From the NCBI GenBank assembly GCA_943737045.1, contig CALSFV010000210.1, forward strand, positions 1,737,001-1,801,000: 64,000 bases of DNA. Reading direction: 5' to 3'. The notes beneath the pieces were generated by a model. It had not been told where the DNA came from and made no database searches. It saw only the letters and a program-made list of their open reading frames with translations. Every line of letters begins with the position of its first letter. Within the stretch, counting starts at the first letter, position 1. Made by a program: the position numbers and the translations under genes. Positions 61,244 to 64,000 of this stretch are shown here, in pieces. Source of the stretch: Parapristionchus giblindavisi (Eukaryota; Nematoda; Chromadorea; Rhabditida; Diplogasteridae).

Positions 61244-62915
61244 TGTCAGACAGTAGATCGCTTGACTAGACTCCTCTTTGTTCGATATCTCCATGTGCAC
61301 TCAGTTCGATGACTCTAGGAACAGGGTAGATCACCCCTTCTAGAACGTCAAGATCGAGCGCGTGAGCGGATCCGTATATAAGACAGCATAATCACGGTCA
61401 TTTTCATTTATCGTCTCGTCTGCTTGGCTCGTCTTGATCTCTCCTCGGCACAACTACAACTCCGATGACCGGCTATCTCTCTCTCAACTACCGGAGCTAA
61501 CTCTACGTTCATCGCCATAAGAGTTCGCCTTCCATACACGGATTCGTCTGCTTGTTCAGTGAGGTACCATGTCCCATCCCTCCATTGCTGTATCCATTTT
61601 CTTTCTGCTACTGTGTTTTCTCATAGCTTCCCGCATCCGTTGACTTACCGTAGTTTCATCCGCTGACGTACCGTATCCGTTGACTTACCGTAGTATCATC
61701 CGTTGACTTACCGTAGTATCGTCCGTTGACTTAGCGTAGTTTCATCCGCTGCCTTACCGTATCCGCTGACTTACCGTATCCGCTGACTTACCGTATTCGC
61801 CGACTTACTTTCGCTTACTTACCGCAGTTGTATCTCTCTGTCGATCGGTAGTGTACGGCTGTTTGTAATTTTATGGATTGTAATATTAGCGTCACCTATA
61901 GCACGCAGACTCGGTTTATCGAAAATAGGAATATTGTAGATCACTCACTAGTTCCTCCTCGTACTTTTTATCGGACATCTTACTGTAGCGATTATGATCA
62001 CTACTTGAATATTCGCCGATCAGAATTACGCTCTAGCGCACTCTCTAGCGCACTCTCTCACAGTCTCTAGATGCAAATTGAGCAATGATGTGTCTATGCA
62101 AATGACAATGATGACTTGGCAGTTCTTTCTTCATTCTCTCCTCTCATTCAACTTCATGACACGTATGTCACTTCTCGCTGCTATTTCAAACTTTATTATC
62201 ATTATATCGTGTACAGCTCATGCTTCTATGTCATTCACACGTTTACCTATTCTTCTCTCACCATCTATTGCTCGTCAAGTCCGAATATATCGTGTATCTC
62301 TCACGAATTGTCCATATATTCTGTTTGTCTATAACCTATCAACTCTAGTCTTTCGCTCGTTGATGTCCTTTCCATTCCTTTTCCTCTCTCGATGTTCGTC
62401 CTCTTAGCCGTCGTTCATTGATGTCCTTTTCGTTCCTTTTTCGCTCTTCATCGATGCCCTATTTGTTCCGTCATCACTCCTCTTCTTGATGTCGTCTTCG
62501 CTCTGCATTCCTATCATCCTTGTATCCCTTTGATAGTCTTGCCCCCTTTGTTCTTTCGCTATTCATATCATTATTGTGCGAATCGTTCATTCCCCGTTTG
62601 CTCCCTATTTCATTATTGTTGTTTAATTACCCAAGTTTGAGGTGTAAGTCGAGATGTCCTAAGGCAAGTCCAAAACAGGACGTCCTAATCTATACATCTG
62701 CGGCGTCACTATCATCAAGCTTGTATTGGTTGTAAACCTAACTTTTATTGCTTATATCTTTTTGTATAACTAGTCTCCTGAAACGATAAAATTGTATAAT
62801 CAATTAGAAATCGTATTTGCTAGTATACATCTAAGCCACACACCGAAAAGTCCCTCGAGACTTATTCGCTATATGGTGCAAAGGCTAAACTATTAATCCA
62901 ATTCCGCGTGGCAGG
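61244..62915 (+). mobile_element. Putative 5' LTR of a BEL/Pao-like retrotransposon
   Basis: The block begins TGTCAGACAGTAGATCGC and has a TATATAAG promoter motif at 61376-61383. It contains a CCGTTGACTTACCGTAGTAT tandem patch (about 61633-61825) and T/C-rich sequence. It precedes a leader with repeats and a long gag-like frame at 63191. A TG start, a TATA box about 130 bases in, and a long open frame after a leader fit an LTR element. The 3' LTR is beyond the window, so the LTR end is a guess, placed before TGGCAGGCAAC as a possible primer-binding site. Confidence 0.45.
61633..61825. repeat. Tandem array (CTTACCGTAGTATCATCCGTTGA)n
   Basis: About nine imperfect units alternating CCGTTGACTTACCGTAG, CCGCTGACTTACCGTAT and TATCATCCG. 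Confidence 0.85.
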
Positions 62916-62991
62916 CAACAAATTCTCCTCTAGCCCAAGTAGGCAATAGTCATCTACTGTCCTAGCAGGCAACCAACTCTTCTCTACTATC

Positions 62992-63132
62992 CTATAAAGG
63001 AACCTTCTATCCTATAAAGGAAACCTATAAACCTATCCTGTAAAGGAGCCTATCCTGTAAAGGAGCCTATCCTGTAAAGGAGCCTATCCTGTAAAGGAGC
63101 CTATCCTGTAAAGGAGCCTATCCTGTAAAGGA
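62992..63132. repeat. Tandem array (CCTATCCTGTAAAGGAG)n in the gag leader
   Basis: About seven units of 17 bases or variants thereof. Each unit is itself nearly palindromic (TCCTGTAAAGGA). It lies just upstream of the gag-like start codon. Confidence 0.85.
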
Positions 63133-63190
63133 CTCTATCCAACCTATTAAGTACTTCACTATCCTATCACTTCGATCGATATCCTATAAG

Positions 63191-64000
63191 ATGACTTTCA
63201 CAACCGAATACGGTGCGATCTATGCAGAATTACATGAAGCTCTTTCATTCATTGTAGCCAAATGTTCAGAGATGAGAAATCTCATAGACGATATCGATCA
63301 CTGCTATTCTATTGATTACTTTAATGGTCTATCCTTTCAATATCGATCACTATCATCCAGTTTAGAATTGAAATTATCCTATTACAGACTCCACCACGAC
63401 GAGATTTCTCTTTTGATTACTGAAAGTAACTCTCCAGATGAGTCTGAATATTTACATCAATATCAGAAGTCTCGTGATCCAACCAATACAACAACACGAT
63501 CATCGTTATCGGTCAGTTCACTTGTAGAATCCCTGATATGTGATGCTACATTAGCTATTGACAGTACCCAAAGCTATCTCCTCTCTAAAATAGAACGAAC
63601 TAGATCGTCTACTAGTATGACTAGACGACGTCGTCGTAGGAAAATCGATACGGCTCGACCTGATACTACTCTTAGATCTATCGATAATGTCATTCCAACA
63701 CCTTTGCCAATAACGTCTATAGCATCAACTAGTCCAATCGATAATAGCTTTCCCACACCTATGCCTAGACAGTCTATCAATACATCATCAAATATTCAAT
63801 CAACGAAACCATCGATTGATTCAGATAATTCTTATCGTTTGAACAAACCCATAGATACTCCTAATGATGATATCACCTCACATATTAATCATGTCTCTAT
63901 TCATTCCGATAGTGAACAGTTAATAGATGAACTATCGATTGACTCAACTAGCTTGTTAAATGATAATGATGTCATTACTACAAAGGAAATATCCTTAGCT
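63191..64000 (+). CDS. Gag-like ORF of an LTR retrotransposon, runs off the window
   Basis: An uninterrupted frame of 270 codons starts at ATG 63191 and is still open at the last base. The N-terminal ~100 residues are helical-looking, with MTFTTEYGAIYAELHEALSF and ELKLSYYRLHHDEISLLI. The rest is serine/threonine/aspartate-rich and disordered, with a basic TRRRRRKID patch near 145. This layout (helical domain, then a linker) suits a retrotransposon gag, and the preceding leader and LTR-like block support it. No zinc knuckle, protease or reverse transcriptase motif is reached before the window ends. It could alternatively be a long single-exon host gene. I do not recognise a specific family. 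Confidence 0.55.
   Translation, partial: MTFTTEYGAIYAELHEALSFIVAKCSEMRNLIDDIDHCYSIDYFNGLSFQYRSLSSSLELKLSYYRLHHDEISLLITESNSPDESEYLHQYQKSRDPTNTTTRSSLSVSSLVESLICDATLAIDSTQSYLLSKIERTRSSTSMTRRRRRRKIDTARPDTTLRSIDNVIPTPLPITSIASTSPIDNSFPTPMPRQSINTSSNIQSTKPSIDSDNSYRLNKPIDTPNDDITSHINHVSIHSDSEQLIDELSIDSTSLLNDNDVITTKEISLA

Noticed and set aside
63574..63780. Minus-strand frame opposite the gag-like ORF
   Set aside because: It is an antisense shadow of a longer open frame.

Overview
This window looks like nuclear DNA of a nematode, though the species cannot be named from the sequence. The support is AT-rich non-coding DNA, coding exons of 45-230 bases, many short introns with GT donors and TTTTCAG-type acceptors, a few introns of several kb, and metazoan protein families. 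Nothing here is prokaryotic: there are no operons, ribosome binding sites or CRISPR arrays.

Layout. 1-2047: non-coding, with one hairpin MITE. 2048-8679 (+): fifteen exons of a TMEM180/MFSD13A-like major facilitator protein, without its 3' exons. 8891-10978: a 2.1 kb fold-back element. 12812-30985 (+): a tandem paralogue with 19 exons that close in phase to a 504-residue product; its 9.6 kb intron 15 holds a nested minus-strand gene (17659-21555) and a palindromic Tc1-like element (18402-19982). 33059-34096: an orphan plus-strand terminal exon facing a four-exon minus-strand gene for a lysine/alanine-rich, histone H1-tail-like protein. 36271-36904 (+): a small secreted-peptide precursor. 40127-43077 (-): decayed GMPPB and topoisomerase II fragments. 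44913-46569: a LINE reverse-transcriptase fragment and a gene whose penultimate exon is split by a hAT-type element with an 8-base target duplication. 47023-57380: a hyaluronidase-family (GH56) locus broken up by rearrangement into an inverted repeat with arms of about 3.6 and 3.9 kb, with gene exons in both arms, the spacer and the flank. 61244-64000: the probable 5' end of an LTR retrotransposon, with a gag-like ORF running off the window.

The strongest theme is fold-back DNA. Inverted repeats occur at every scale: about 18 copies of one ~115-base hairpin MITE, five of a second, several 0.2-0.6 kb elements, and the 1.6, 2.1 and 8.4 kb palindromes. Many of the small families sit between TTAA sites, which suggests a piggyBac-type machinery working in trans, but no piggyBac transposase gene lies in the window.

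I see no pathway that links the genes functionally. The unusual biology here is genome architecture: a duplicated transporter with a possibly shared 3' end, an intron that is almost entirely one hairpin, and a glycosidase gene being dismantled by inversion and transposition. Gene models rest on splice-site grammar, codon phase and remembered family motifs; no search was run.
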